The notes under the pieces: generated by a model | Databases searched by the model: none | Seen by the model: only the letters and a program-made list of their open reading frames with translations | What the model was told of the DNA's origin: nothing | Shown: piece by piece, positions 13,643 to 26,078 of the stretch | How the letters are laid out: the number at the start of each line of letters is the position of its first letter | Position numbering within the stretch: position 1 is the first letter of the stretch | Source: Echinococcus granulosus | Lineage: Eukaryota; Platyhelminthes; Cestoda; Cyclophyllidea; Taeniidae | Direction: 5' to 3' | Assembly: GCF_000524195.1 (NCBI RefSeq) | Contig: NW_020170405.1 | Location: 538,970 to 602,969 of the forward strand | DNA: 64,000 bases | Position numbers and translations under genes: made by a program

Positions 13643-16600
13643 ATGTGGAGTTACGAAAATAAATTTCATGATGGTATTGCAAGTGCCTCAGCATTGCCTG
13701 CCCCCGGTAAGGCTCTTTGTTTAGTCAAGAAGTATGGAAGGCGCTGGGGTATGCAATTCATACTTCAACAAGATTGCAGTTTTGATGTTGGAAGGTGATT
13801 CACTTTTAAACTGCATACTGTTTGCCACCGGGCGTGTGGAGTTTTCATGTCAGAGGTCCTGACATTTTGCTGTGTAAATAGAGCATCATCTGCCGTGGGC
13901 AACTTCCACCAGACACTTGTAACAAGTAGAGCTATTGGTCAACTTATTTATTAGCTGTTGTTGACATTGTCTCTTAAAAGGTATTTTTGTGCAACAATAA
14001 GGAACAAATAAAGGCGTTACTATCAAAATAGGAATAACAAAGCCAAAAGTAAGTAACTATACATAGCTGTGATATTTTTCGGTTTGACCTTTACTTAACG
14101 GCCAAATGCCTCAGCTGTATTGGAGTCTAAAGAGTTCAAAAGTAATGACTTCACCTTCCAAAATACTTTTTACAGCAAATGGCCTAGAAAGCCTAAAAAT
14201 AGGAATGCAGGCAGTTTTCTAAAAAGTGAATTTAAGAATGTGTGTCCCGAACATGGTGGCTAGGTACTTAAAATAAATGAGATTAGTGCCAGCTAAACAA
14301 CTACAGTTTCGTGGCAACTTTAAGCAAATAACCGAATAGATGCCTGAAGTGTTGAAAACAATGTTGCTACTGCTTCCGACGCCACCATGATAGACGATGG
14401 GGAACCATCTTTGCTTATCTGCATAATTTAAAGTTATGATCTTATAAAAAGCCTCAGATGTGCTGCTCAATGTATGGTTCTCACCCGACGTTTCCCAGTT
14501 CCAGTTCGTATTTTCAATATTTACATAATACGAATATTAACGATTACTGAACTGACACAACAAATTTTGGTGAGCAGGATTGGGCATCTTAACGAAAAGG
14601 TCAATAGCTGTGTAAAGATATTCAGTTTTCACATTCAAAAGCAGCTTGCATAATTCTAAAAGCATTGGCTTTTGAGTGATTAATCACAAAGGCGCATCAA
14701 CAAAAAATAATGTCTTAAACCGAAACTCAGCTACAGATCTCTGAACCTGCCACAAAGATCAAATTTTAAAGCGTCTTTGTTGCACTTACTGGCTATAATC
14801 CTAAATACTTCCCAGAAGTTGTATTGAAAAGGAGAGGAAAGCTTGGGTGTGAGATGCGGAGACAATGTTTCACCGCCTATTAGCTTACGTCTACACACGT
14901 GTGAAACTACATTTTCATTGGCTGACCACAATATCCAACTTTGAGTGGTTCCAAGGTCAGCACAATCTGATTGGTCAAGGCGTTGTGGAATACAAGAAAA
15001 GGTGACAGGAGGTTGAGGAGTAATTAGCCTTAAATGCTTGTGCAAAGGACAATTACCGATATGCCGCTAGGAGGGCTGTCACACTCATTCACTCATGGTG
15101 CATTGGGAGTCATAGCCATGGCGATTTTGAAAATACCTAGCACTCAAGAATTGCATCAGATTTAGGCACTCGTAACGAATGCAGGTGGATAGATTTGATC
15201 ATCAGTCAATTTGACGAGTCGACTCAGCAGTCGATCCCCATTAGGGTAAGATGCTGCTGATTAACGATATGCTCGTACTTATGAAAAAAGATCATATCAG
15301 CAAGTATCCAATGCATTTTCGATCAGATTACCAAACCATATTCCCTTTGTAAAATGCGGGCTTAGTGTTACTGAATTTAATGCACAAATCAGTCCATAGA
15401 TTGTGAAGAGCGTTGTAGCTTGTCATGATCACCCCGATTTCGTTTCAAGTTTTTTACCGTAACCGGGTATTCTATTTGTCTCTACCATAAATTCCACTAC
15501 AAAAAAATTAACCACAAAATAAAATTGTGTAAATTAGTTCCATGGTTGGTGAAAGTGCGGCAGATTTAAGGAAATTGTTGCAAAAGGGAGTATTTACAGG
15601 GTTAGATCAGACCAACATAACTAAGCGGTGATACGCTATGAAAAATCGTGGGGCTATGATTAAAATAATTTTTCAAATGAATACAATGGAACAATTTAAG
15701 GGGGCTCACTGGAAAAATAATAAAAGATAAACCTTGAAGTTTGAGCTTGGTACATTAAAGGCGGAGAGTGGGGAAGTGTTATCGGCAGTTGACATTAATT
15801 TGTAGGATCTCTGGTAGATCATACACAGATTAGAGTTTCATTACAGTCGTTTTAAATGAATTAGATCGAAAGAGAAAAGTGAATACTCTGAGTCTAAAGG
15901 TGACCGCAATTTCTTCATATCGGTGCGAGGGCCGAAATTTCATCGTAACCTCAATCACTGAAGCCTTGCCCTTTTGGTCTCGACTTTGGTGTCCTGCAGG
16001 ACATTTAACATCACAGAGGGCTCTGAAGAGGTAAATAGATGCAGCCTCTTGACACACAGAAATAAATACTGTATTAAAAAGTAGCCAGGAGAGTTTTAAG
16101 GCAACAAATGAAACCTTTTTGGACGCGACTTAACCTCACTATGCAAAAAACAGCAGTCCACATCCCGCATATTTAACTTGTGCAAATTGGATAGCTGAGA
16201 GTAAGATTTTCTATTAAAAGGTGAACATTCCTTTACTTTTACAAGGTTTCAGTTTATTTATGCAATCAAGTTAGCAATTTTACTTCAATTCGGATACAGG
16301 TAAGATGGCGAGTTCGCAATTCAGCTGGAGGTCTTTCTGGAAAGGTGTTCAGACCTGACCAAAGTTACTAGCTATCATTCGACACTTAAGAGCGTAGATT
16401 AACTTCGAAGGAAATAACTTCTGCCACAGAATTCGAGCGGTATTTATGGTCAACGTTAATAACAATCAACCTCTTCCTAACAGCATCCTAAATAGAACCA
16501 AACTTAGCTATATCTGACATTCGCTAAAATTATCGAAATAATTTCGTTCGGGTTCAAAACACTCTGCTTTTATAATCCTGCATCAAACTGGTTTATCTCC

Positions 16601-19600
16601 AAGGCAGGGTGTCCATTTGAGAGGCAGTGGGGCATAACAAGAATACTCACTGAGAAACTTTCTCCATAAATTGTAGTTTCAAAGATGGAGAATCATTCAG
16701 TTGTTCACAAGGGGTTCCACTTTGCCATGTGAGGACGAGTTTTGAGAGCAAGGCATTTGACTCCTTCTAGCCTCAAACACCAAACTACGCATGATCGCAT
16801 TACCCTCTGAAATATTTTAACCGTCGGCAATGGTAGATAACTGGCAATGCCAGTTTATGGTAAAACCAAAGCCGATGAGTGTGTAGCAATATTTTCTACC
16901 TTTTTCCCCATTCAACTTTGCCAGAAATTGTAACATTGGTCATTTTCAATAGTGGACAGATAAATTTTACTTTTTGTGCCTTTTGAGCATGCTTCAAACC
17001 CACATAGAATATTCTAACTTTTCCATTCGGCAAAGCAAACGAAAATAGGAGGTATGTGACTATGATCAAGGTCGACTTTCAACAACTCAACATTCCATTT
17101 ACCAAAAGTAAAAAGAGGTATTATAGCTCAAGCAGATTTTGACAGCGTAATTTAGTTATTATTTGCTTTACCCATTTTCACTTTAAATATGCAACTGAAA
17201 AACCCTGTTTATGTGCTGAAACATTGAAGTTACTTAATAGGGAGTCGTGCTTTTTGAAGGGAGTATTTTCATGTTATCAGTCCAGCACAAGTAATCATTT
17301 TACTACCCTAGTAGAATTCTATCCTGCTTGGAAGCGAAGGAAAGAAAAGCACTTTGTTCTCCATAAGCAATGTTTGCTTTAATATCAGGTATTCTCAAAT
17401 GTACTCATTAATTTGTTTTCGAATGCAAATATGCATAATTGTAAAGGCTCCTTTGGACAAAAGATCTGTGACCAAATGAGCCTTGATAAAAAGGGCAAAT
17501 GGGAAAGGAACAGAAGAGAAAAATATAATTATACGTTGTGCTTCAGTTTAATGAGGTAATCCAGACACGTGGTGCGATAGTGTTTAAACTTGGGTTGATT
17601 TCGTGCGCAGTGAGGTATTACCGACCTTCTTATTAAACTCCTTCTTATTAAAGCGAGTGAGTCGGCACCAGTCATCAAGCCGCAGTGTTCCCCGACTCCA
17701 GCGGCAGTTCCAGATGCATAATTCTAATGTTTAAACATTATTCCCGTTATCCGCCTTCCAGTCTCTGCCACTAAGTTTCTGTGTCTGAGTGGTGTTGTGC
17801 TCTGATTACCATCCCGGTCCGTCACGGAATGGGTTTGGTCGGCTTTATTATTGCTATTTTGCCCCTCACCGACTTGATTGGCTGGTCAGCGCTCATCCCC
17901 AAGTCAATCAAAGGCGAAAGCAAACTACTTGTGGAGTCTATAAAAATAAAGCGAATAATGGTTAAGTTATGAAAAAAACGATTACCTCAATCACTATATT
18001 TAGCCTTTATCCAAAACCCTTTCATCAACCACCTACTTTTAGCGCGTTTGATTTTCAAAATTCTGTTCGTATGGATCTGCATTAACACTCATAAACCGGA
18101 GCTACATGTTTCAGGGAATGCAATTTGTTGCTGATCATCAACGCCATGTGCCTCTTTGAAGGTACAATTTAGGGGTGAAAATATGATGGGGGCGGAAGGA
18201 GTCAATTAATTTTACTTTTTTAACTTTACACTGGATTAACCGCACAAGGCAAAATTTAGTGACTCCGTTTTTCCTCCAAATTGACAAATTTGATTCATCT
18301 GCCGCCCCGAGGTTACCAAAATGGCTTGCCTCGAAAAAGTGCAGCCCGTCACAGGGGCTAGGAAGACAAAAAGCCAATTAATTTTTTCGCCACAATCATA
18401 CATCATAAATCGGTCGGACTACATTTCATTGCAGTTTAAAGATTGTGTTCTCCAAGACCGCCATTTATCACGGTCGGAGAATTTGTGTTGGGTTCACAAG
18501 AAGACATGAATCATTATCCGGGTAAAATAATTTAATAAAGGTAAGATAGCAGGGTTACTCGAGCTTTGCAATTGTTTTAATGACAAAATCTTAAAAATGA
18601 ACAATTTTAAGCAGTGCAAAGTCTTACTCTTCTGGTGAACTATAAAGTCTATCTCAAAAGGGATGGAAAATATAATCTGATAGTTACCACTGATGGTTAC
18701 ATTATAGAATTTTGAAGCATAAGTAGAAATAAGTGCAATTCTTCCATTTAAATTTGACAAAAGTACTAAAAACAGTTGATTTTATAGCAATTTTAACTTT
18801 CAGTTAGAGAGCATTTTGCTTCCTCTCCTCCTGAGTCCCACCTACCTATTCAAACTCCTCGAACAGCAGGTAAAAGTGGTTATTTTTAATCTCCTGGTTC
18901 TCTGGTAATTTTATGTGTTTAGCTCGGCTATTTGCGTGCAATAGGCCAAGTGATTTTGTCGTTTTGTCATACTGATAAAATCACAGAGTGAAAATAAAGC
19001 TTTCTGGCTTTTGTGAAGGGAAGTTGTGCGTTCAGTTAACTCCACAGCTAAAAAGCCACATCCAAACCTAATTACTCGCTGATGGTAGCACTCCAACTTT
19101 TTTAACTCAAATCGAGAATATGTAACTTAAACAAAAATTGCGAAAGTAGAAGTATATTTGTGTTCTGGAATGCTACTCAACCGTGCTGACAACATGCGCA
19201 GCGATGCCTTTGACTTTGACGATCACCTGCAACGAGGTGCAACGAGGGACTTTGCATTCTTCAGATTGATTCCAAAATTAATGGGCTGGAATTTAACGGT
19301 GACTAGTCAATCCTGTGTTAAATAGTCAAAATTTATCTTTTGTTTTTATTGCCTTGTTTCTTACAGTCTCTTTGCGAACCTATTATGCTAGCTTCTTACA
19401 GGCATCAAGAGATTTTACTCTACCGTTTTATATTATCAACTCAACTAATCATTTGTTACCATTATGACGAAAAAAGAGGAGAGTTTAAACGTTAATGTCC
19501 CAAAAGTATGGAACAATGTTAGTGACAACTTTTTATTCGAAAAAATGCGTCTTCATTGTGTTTCTTTGCAGACAATTTCCACTGTTGATGCTATCGTGCC

Positions 19601-20155
19601 ACTTGTCCCAATTAACCTCGCCAAGTTAGTTATTCTCATTTGTTTTTATGAGTACTGATGAGACTCTGATCCATTAATCTTCATTTCCAGATGTCTAAGG
19701 AGTATGTAACTCCCCTTCCTGAATACCAACAACTGACTTTTGCTGCAACCCACGAAACACACGTGCCACCGCCTCTGTTAGACTGTTTTTCCAAATCAGT
19801 GGACTTCAGATTGTTAACGTGGCTACCATTGTGGAACCCGAAATGGAAAGGTAAGTTGGCTGTTTAGGTTACAAATCCAACTTAAAATAGCTGAATTTAG
19901 TCATGACTCCTTTGATCTCCCAACTTTTGTAATGCCTATTATCACGAGGTTGTCAAATTTACTCACACAGACTCTATTTAAGTAATTTTAAAGGATCAAG
20001 GCACCCATGCAAAATGTACTATATTGTCCTTTAACCTTCCAGCGTTACTTGGGCGTCAATTTGATGTTTTACAACAGGAAAAACGGTGGTCCTTCAATTT
20101 AGAGTCAAGGAAGAAACACAATAAGAATTTCTGGGATTACTACAGAAGCTTCTAA
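13643..20155 (+). CDS. Unrecognised five-exon gene model, about 149 aa
   Basis: I do not recognise the product. Proposed exons: 13641-13706 (ATG at 13643, MWSYENKFHDG...), 16253-16299, 18804-18869 (LESILLPLLLSPTYLFKLL), 19691-19850 and 20043-20155 with the stop TAA. Acceptors are strong (GGTGTTTCAG, AAGGTTTCAG, AACTTTCAG, CATTTCCAG, CCTTCCAG) and donors are GTAAGG, GTAAGA, GTAAAA and GTAAGT. All four junctions agree in phase. The best-supported part is the last pair: 53 open codons, a 192-base intron and 36 more codons, ending in a basic aromatic tail (KKHNKNFWDYYRSF). No domain, signal peptide or repeat is evident apart from a leucine-rich stretch. A strong unused acceptor near 19366 and an alternative first exon at 19170-19298 leave the model open. 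It was assembled by eye, and chance assembly is possible. Confidence 0.38.
14790..14966 (-). CDS. Candidate 177-base exon, minus strand
   Basis: 58 open codons (CADLGTTQSWILWSANENVV...) end at a strong GTAAGT donor. The acceptor CTTGACCAATCAG is moderate. Two CCAAT motifs fall in or near it, so a promoter explanation is possible. No family was recognised. Confidence 0.28.
19691..19850 (+). CDS. Exon of unrecognised plus-strand gene (penultimate)
   Basis: Bounded by CTTCATTTCCAG and GTAAGT. Only one of three frames is open, starting with ATG (MSKEYVTPLPEYQQL) and running 53 codons plus one base. The ATG could itself be the start of a shorter 90-residue protein. Confidence 0.45.
20043..20155 (+). 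CDS. Last exon of unrecognised plus-strand gene
   Basis: The acceptor TTTAACCTTCCAG is followed by two bases that complete the split codon, 36 codons and TAA at 20153-20155. The translation (RQFDVLQQEKRWSFNLESRK...) is basic and aromatic-rich. No homology was recognised. Confidence 0.42.
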
Positions 20156-22849
20156 TCCACAGATTTGGCAGTTTGTGTAAATAAGTTATTTAAGACGTTA
20201 TGAAAAGATCTGATCTTGGCATAAGCACTATTCATTTTTACTCATTAATGTACTGTAGGCTAAAACTCTTGCCCTTCTCTAGGATCCACCGCACACGAAG
20301 ACACGGCACTGGTGACTTAGTGAAATTTCCGTCTCCCTTTTAAAAAGTTTAATGAAGGTAGGTCAGTTTAGGAGACAGGACAGTCGTTAGCAGCGTTTTC
20401 GACCTCATTATGACCTTATTTGTGGTCAAACGCAGACCCAACACATCAATGCAACATGATTTGGAAGATATAGCTATTAATTGTTAAAATATTATTTAAA
20501 TTTGAGGATTATTTCTGTGTAGGCTAGTCCATAAAGAGTAAAAGTTTTAAATAGGCAATGCTTTCTCTCTTAACATTATTTGCTGTGTTAATGTGGTATG
20601 GAAGTGATCAAGTCACCAGTCATATCACCTCTGCAATAAGCAGGAAAGAAATGTTGGAAGACAGTGCCAAGATTTTTGCCAAAAGCTCCAGCTGACAACT
20701 GTTGTCCCTCCTTTGAACTTTTTGTCCACCAGTTCTTGCAGCGGGTGTACAAGAGTGGTTTGCGTTTTTTTCTCTAGACTCGCGACCACTTTAGTCACCT
20801 TCCTCAAGACACTGCTGGATAGTTTTGGTATGAAGATAGAATTTTTCTCCTTTTGGTTTCGTTTCGTAGGATGGTGTGTTATTTAGATATATTGGATTTG
20901 GGCCTGGGTCCTTCGTCAATTCACTTAGAACAGTTTATTTTAAAGCAATAATGAAAGAACAGCCATTTTTTCTGTCCTTAAAAGTTTTTGTGAATTCCAA
21001 ACTCCGCAACCTTGAAATTTGCAACAGGAAGCAGTACAGTGAAAGAATTGGGTTGGATTTCCATTCTGTTACAAATCGAAAATACTAATAACATCTAATC
21101 TTGATGTTTTTATCTAAAAAGATTCGAGAAATTTGAATAAGTAGCCTCTGTTTAATCATTCCAGTCATATCAGCCCTCATTTTCAATCCCTGACCGCTCG
21201 CAGCCAGTGTTGTTCTTGTTTTCAAAGCAAATGGGTTCCATGAAAGTTGCAAAAGACAAAATTTTTTTCTCCAAATTTCTGAAAACACTTTTCTACTATT
21301 TTAGTACCTTAGTCTGACCAGGTAATTGGACCTCAATATTGGCTTAAGGTTAAGATTTTTTAAAGGCATTTTGAATCTTATGGTCCTTTTGTTTTATGAA
21401 GCGTATCTATTGCTGGAAGGATTTTTAAAGCAGGAGCTGTGCCTAATTATTAGCGTCAAAAATGAAATTGTGCACCAATTGCTTCCACTCCCACGTATAT
21501 TTTGCGTATTCGCATTATCCTGTTTCGAGTTGGAGATGGTGCTTTCCCCTGAATTTATTTACAAGACATTAAACCTCAGTTCTCTTCACATAGGTCAGGA
21601 TTATGCACGCCCTCCAGTGGCTTTAGTCTGCATGGCACGCAGTAAGTAAATGCCCCGACCAAATCTGTAAGGTAATCTTTGTTTTTATTATGGCACAAAG
21701 CTACCACTAAATGCAGAAAGTAGTCGGAAGTTAAAACTGTTTCAGACCTTGAAAATTGGTCTAAATAGGCCCAAAGTCTCTTACGCAAGTAATTATCTCC
21801 ATTTTTCACCGGAAGGCTTTTACAGGAGGTTAATTGGATCAAACACCCCAAACTTACATTATACCTTACTGTTAACGTAGAGGTTAAGATATTAGCCGAG
21901 TAGAACAGGATAGTCTAGATTTCATTCGTGAAACTGTAGATGCTTTCGCCGGTGTTAATCCGTAGTCTACTGCCAAAAAGCCAACACAGTTAGAAGTTGT
22001 ATGCGAAATCATTGAGGTAACATTTACGTTTACATCCTTCAAGGAGTTATAAAGTGGTTTTTTGGATTAGTAACAATTGGTTTGGCTTCTGTTATTTTAC
22101 TCATTAAGTGCGCTTGATGTGAAAGATTGGCGTTCGGTTTTATTTTCTTTGTTTTATTTCATCAGTAGCCAGAGTGTATTTTGGCAGCACTTATGACTAA
22201 TCCTGCCCAAGAGACTTTCGCACTTGTGATGGCAGTTTCTTTTGACTAGGAAGCTTTTCGAAACAGAGTTCAACCAATTTTTGTTACGGTGCTTCAACGA
22301 TTTAAGCGGTGAAATAAAATCAAGTCAGCTAAGTGGCCCAGAAACCTCTTCCTTATTGTTTACTAGTCATCCACTGAAGGCAAACAGGGCATAGATGTTG
22401 AATTTCTACGGCCTGGGTAAAAAGTGGATCTGGTTGTGGGTTTCGTAATAGCTTATTCGCTCTTAATGCTTTCGCTTATTTGTTTTCATTTGAGGTTAAA
22501 ATATAATAAGGAAACCACCCATCGTTTCCGTTTCATTACATATCCGAACACATTTAATTGCGGCTCGGTGGTACTTTTCCTTTGACCAATATGGTGGAAT
22601 GATTGCTTACTTGCTTAACTGAGAATGTTGATTCGTTGATAAAAGCATGAATATTATATAAATAAACTCGTAAATGGTAGCTTCGGAACAAACGGAATGT
22701 CACACTTCCCGATAAAATTTCCAGTTATAAGATTAGGCGTATTTTTGTGGGTATTAAATACGTTCAAATAAATACAACTTTGACAAAGCACATTCTGCAA
22801 ATCATGTAAGAGCACACAGAGGAGTGCTTTAGCTTGTGCAAACTTTATC
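20156..22849. other. Intergenic stretch, no supported gene
   Basis: Reading frames of 91-107 codons occur on both strands near 21330-21850, but such lengths are expected by chance in this base composition. A short segment at 21599-21647 (CACATAG acceptor, GTAAGT donor) is a possible but unassigned exon. Confidence 0.4.
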
Positions 22850-23048
22850 AAAGGATATTTAGCGCCCCGAGTCTTTTTAAGAGGAAAGAAGTCATAATAC
22901 TAGCGTAAACTATACATTGCTGACGTATAGAAATGCTGGGGACTGCTGACATGACACGAAGGCCATGCCCCAGCGGAAGCGCAAAGGTGGACCCTTCTGC
23001 GTCCATGATCCCAAAGCGAAGAGATAAACGAACAGTCAAAGTACTGCA
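22850..23048 (+). repeat. LTR of TRIM copy 1 (left)
   Basis: Shares the block GAGTC...AAGAAGTCATAATAC and the terminal AGTACTGCA with the other family members. The first 20 bases are degenerate, so the start is approximate. Confidence 0.65.
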
Positions 23049-23670
23049 TAGCCTTTTTAGTGTCGCCCCTGGTATTCCTCTCGGTCACCCTCCCGAGTGG
23101 ACCATCACAAGCGCATCAGTTATCGAGTTTGCGGGCAATTGAAAAGATACCAGACTGCAGCGTCGCTTATTTCTCTTAACAAATCCACTGGATCTAGATT
23201 TTTTGCCTGTTTGGGAACTGTACTGGGGGAAGGGAGAATGTGCACGACATCTCTTACATACATCGTTAGTCCTTAAAACATTGGCCTAAAAGGTCATTTA
23301 ATAAAAGACGGTGTTTAAAATAGCTTCTCGGAAATACAGTTTTACGCTTATTTCACCTTGCTATTTTGTCTTGGCTTTACTACTGCCCAGATATATCCAT
23401 ATGGGTTCGATCCAGTTAGTAGAGAGATGGAGGAGGTATTGCGTGTTCACTTAATTGACATTTCACATAAGTGCTGTAAACATCTCTATAACAAGCTTTT
23501 AAATAGTTTAGTGGTAGCGTCGCTTTAGTTGTTAAAATCGTTCCCATAGAAACACGGGACTAGGGAAGTTACCGACGGCAGACGTAATTTTTAGCCCTTC
23601 TTCTAGGGGGCACTCACAGCTTTTCCCATCCTCCGGGAGTTTGTTTATTCGGATGGAAATTGCTTCCCAC

Positions 23671-23852
23671 TGCCACCAGTGTAGCACCTGAGTCTTTCCT
23701 GAAGACGAAAGAGGGCACAGTACTAGGGCTAGAAATGCATAGCCAAAATAGAGAGTGGCTAGAGAGGGCTACCGGCATAACCCAGAGGTCAGAGTGCCTT
23801 AAATGCTCGCGAAACCAAAGCGAAGAGTTAAATGTATTATCAAAGTATTGCA
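23671..23852 (+). repeat. LTR of TRIM copy 1 (right)
   Basis: Starts TGCCACCAGTGTAG and ends CAAAGTATTGCA, the best-preserved ends on the plus strand. It contains the family block GGGCTACCGGCATAACCC. Confidence 0.7.
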
Positions 23853-24795
23853 GCATAACAGGGATATTTATAAATGAAAGGATCTAGGACCACGTCGCCA
23901 CCATGAACTACAGCTTACCACTGATGGCCTAATCAACACTAATGTCTAGAAAGAGGCATTTTTTACTTCGGTTACATTGGGGCATGAAATACGTCATACG
24001 ATCAATTGTGATGCACCTTTACAGTCTAGGGTTTAGAACAAATGAATGTGATAAAGTCTTCAACATTCCCGGAAACAGTAACAATGAAGCAAAAGATTTC
24101 AGCAGGATCTTTGCAGAAAAGTCAGTCGATAAAATGCTCAAAATGAAGATGGATCATGTGTAAAGTCGAGAGCTTAGAAAAATCTGAAATCCAACAGAAT
24201 TCCGTAATATGCTGAAGTTATAACAACAAAGTAATGAAATCAAGTTTGTATGAATCCATAGGATTGCACATTTTCTTGCAAATACTGTTAAGTATACACT
24301 CTAGACCTAATAGCTTAAACTTCCAGTAAACAAGCATCGTCCTCTTATTGCAGATTGCAAACATGATTCATGAAAGCCATTCTTCCTTTCAATTATACCT
24401 AATCATTAACTTCACATTTTGACATAAGTGATCAGAGGTCCATTCAACTAGGCGGTGACTTCTGTGTAATGCTTCTCCGAGTTCACAGATTATCAAAAAT
24501 TGTTGTTTTTAGGCAAAATCACAACAAAAAAATGTTCAATCCTCAATGCTTACATGCTGGAATTTCACATGTTATCAACATCCACATGTTATATAGTTTC
24601 AAGCAAGACGAATTAAAGTATGAGGATGGGTATAATCTACTGTCTTGATAGTTTATGCTGTTGAATAATCGTCTTGGCAGGATTTGATCTGTAAAACGTG
24701 CATGTTAGGATGTACATTTGTGGCAAGAGGAGTCAGTAAATCTGAACCTCGTGATGGATCGGATGGGCACCATTGGCCCCGAGAAGTATACTTAC

Positions 24796-24851
24796 CCGAA
24801 ACATGCTTAACCGAGATATCTGAAGCATGTCCTCATCCAGTTCGTCTATTC
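24796..24851 (-). CDS. Candidate 56-base exon, minus strand
   Basis: A long pyrimidine tract ending TTGGAAG and a CGG|GTAAGT donor bound a frame reading IDELDEDMLQISRLSMFR, acidic then amphipathic. There is no neighbour exon in phase that I could confirm. Confidence 0.28.
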
Positions 24852-25617
24852 CTTCCAAGGGTGTGAAGGGAGGGGTGCAAGAGAGATATATTGAGCCTAT
24901 TACAATCATACATTTCAACAGGACTTCTTGTGATAAGATTAGGCTTATTTTTTATAAAAACTAAAAACCTTTTAAGTGAACATGGCCTTTACCTTGGGGC
25001 ACTTAAAAATCGCAAAGTACACGGAGAGGTGCTTTAGTCTATCCAGACTCCAACATCATATATAACGGGCGTATTTATGAATTGAAGAGCCCAGAGAAAA
25101 GTCTTCACCAAATGCAGTTTACCACTGATGAACTAGTCAACTTTATTGCCTACAAAAAGGAGAATTCTTTTCCTCATTTACAGCAGAGCATAAAATAGAA
25201 CACACGACTGATTACGATGCAAAAATTTGTATCAAATAGACACCAAACTTTTTCAATTTTCCTCAAAACCGTAAAAATAATGCAAATTTTTCCCTAGACT
25301 CCACACAAAAAGTTAAGTCAAAACGAAATCATAATTTAAAAAATTTTAGTTTAACAGTGCTTTTAGTAGATTTAACTTATAACCACAAGTCACAGAAGTT
25401 AAGTTTACTTGAATCGTACCTATTTTCCCATTTCCTGATTAGCGCAGTTGAATTTACACTTCAAATCTAACAGCCTACAATCCAGGTAAACACGATTCAT
25501 TTTTTTGCTGCAATCGACAAAGACAATTCCTATAAGTCATTCTTTCTTTTTCATCCTCTTCCAACTATGACCACACCTAATCGTGGGATTTTACATTCAG
25601 ATATAATTGCTCACAGA

Positions 25618-25700
25618 TGCAGTCGCCTTGGAGATGTTGTAGCACCCGAACACTTTCCTGAAGGCAAAAGAAGACATGAGCCTATAGTAAAAGATGCACT
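25618..25700 (+). repeat. Fragment of a TRIM-family LTR
   Basis: GTAGCACCCGAACACTTTCC followed by TGAAGGCAAAAGAAGACATG matches only the first third of the LTR. It lies just upstream of the solo LTR at 25877. Confidence 0.45.
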
Positions 25701-25876
25701 GATTGACTGAGCAGTGTGTGGTCAAATGGAGATCGTGTCCATTCTGAGCTGTAAAAACTTGAAGCGTTTTACACTCCATGTTGCTGGTAGGCTGAGAGCG
25801 CCACATTCGATGTTCTACACGCCTCTGGAATGCACGGCCACCTAGTCCAAGTACACGCCAGATTTCCTGTCGCAAA

Positions 25877-26078
25877 TGGCGAAGATATAGCTCCCCGAGA
25901 CTGCCTCAAAGACGAAAGAAGTTACAATCCTAAGCGAGATAGTGAATTCTCGATGTACAGATGGGTTGGGGGACAACTGGCATTGCCCAAAGGCCATGCC
26001 GCTCAGTAAGAGTGTAATGACAGAGTCTTAAGTGCTCGTGGAAATAAAACGAAGAGTTAAACAAATAATCCTGTCACA
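25877..26078 (+). repeat. Solo LTR of the TRIM family
   Basis: Contains CCCCGAGACTGCCTCAAAGA, AAGGCCATGCCGC and AAACGAAGAGTTAAACAAA in the family order. Confidence 0.65.

Larger units (their letters stand above)
22850..23852 (+). mobile_element. TRIM-like LTR element, near full length (copy 1)
   Basis: Two related repeats in direct orientation, 22850-23048 and 23671-23852, flank about 620 bp of internal sequence. The repeats share AGAGTTAAA/AGATAAA followed by CAAAGTAYTGCA at the 3' end; the second begins TGCCACC, so ends are TG...CA. The internal part matches the internal part of copy 2 (for example TAGYGTCGCTTTA, AGAGGAGGTAT-like blocks) and has no long reading frame. This is the layout of a non-autonomous LTR retroelement (TRIM). 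The repeats have diverged, so the insertion is old. The transcription direction is not settled, because neither a clear primer-binding site nor a polypurine tract was found. Confidence 0.7.

Noticed and set aside
21576..21851. Minus-strand frame of 91 codons with protein-like composition
   Set aside because: No start or splice context that sets it apart from chance, and no recognised family. Only a possible small exon near its 5' part (GTAAGA donor at 21780) remains conceivable.
23400..23420. GGGTTCGATCC, resembling a tRNA B box
   Set aside because: No matching A box, acceptor stem or cloverleaf. The second TRIM copy has a degenerate version, so it is part of the element's internal region.
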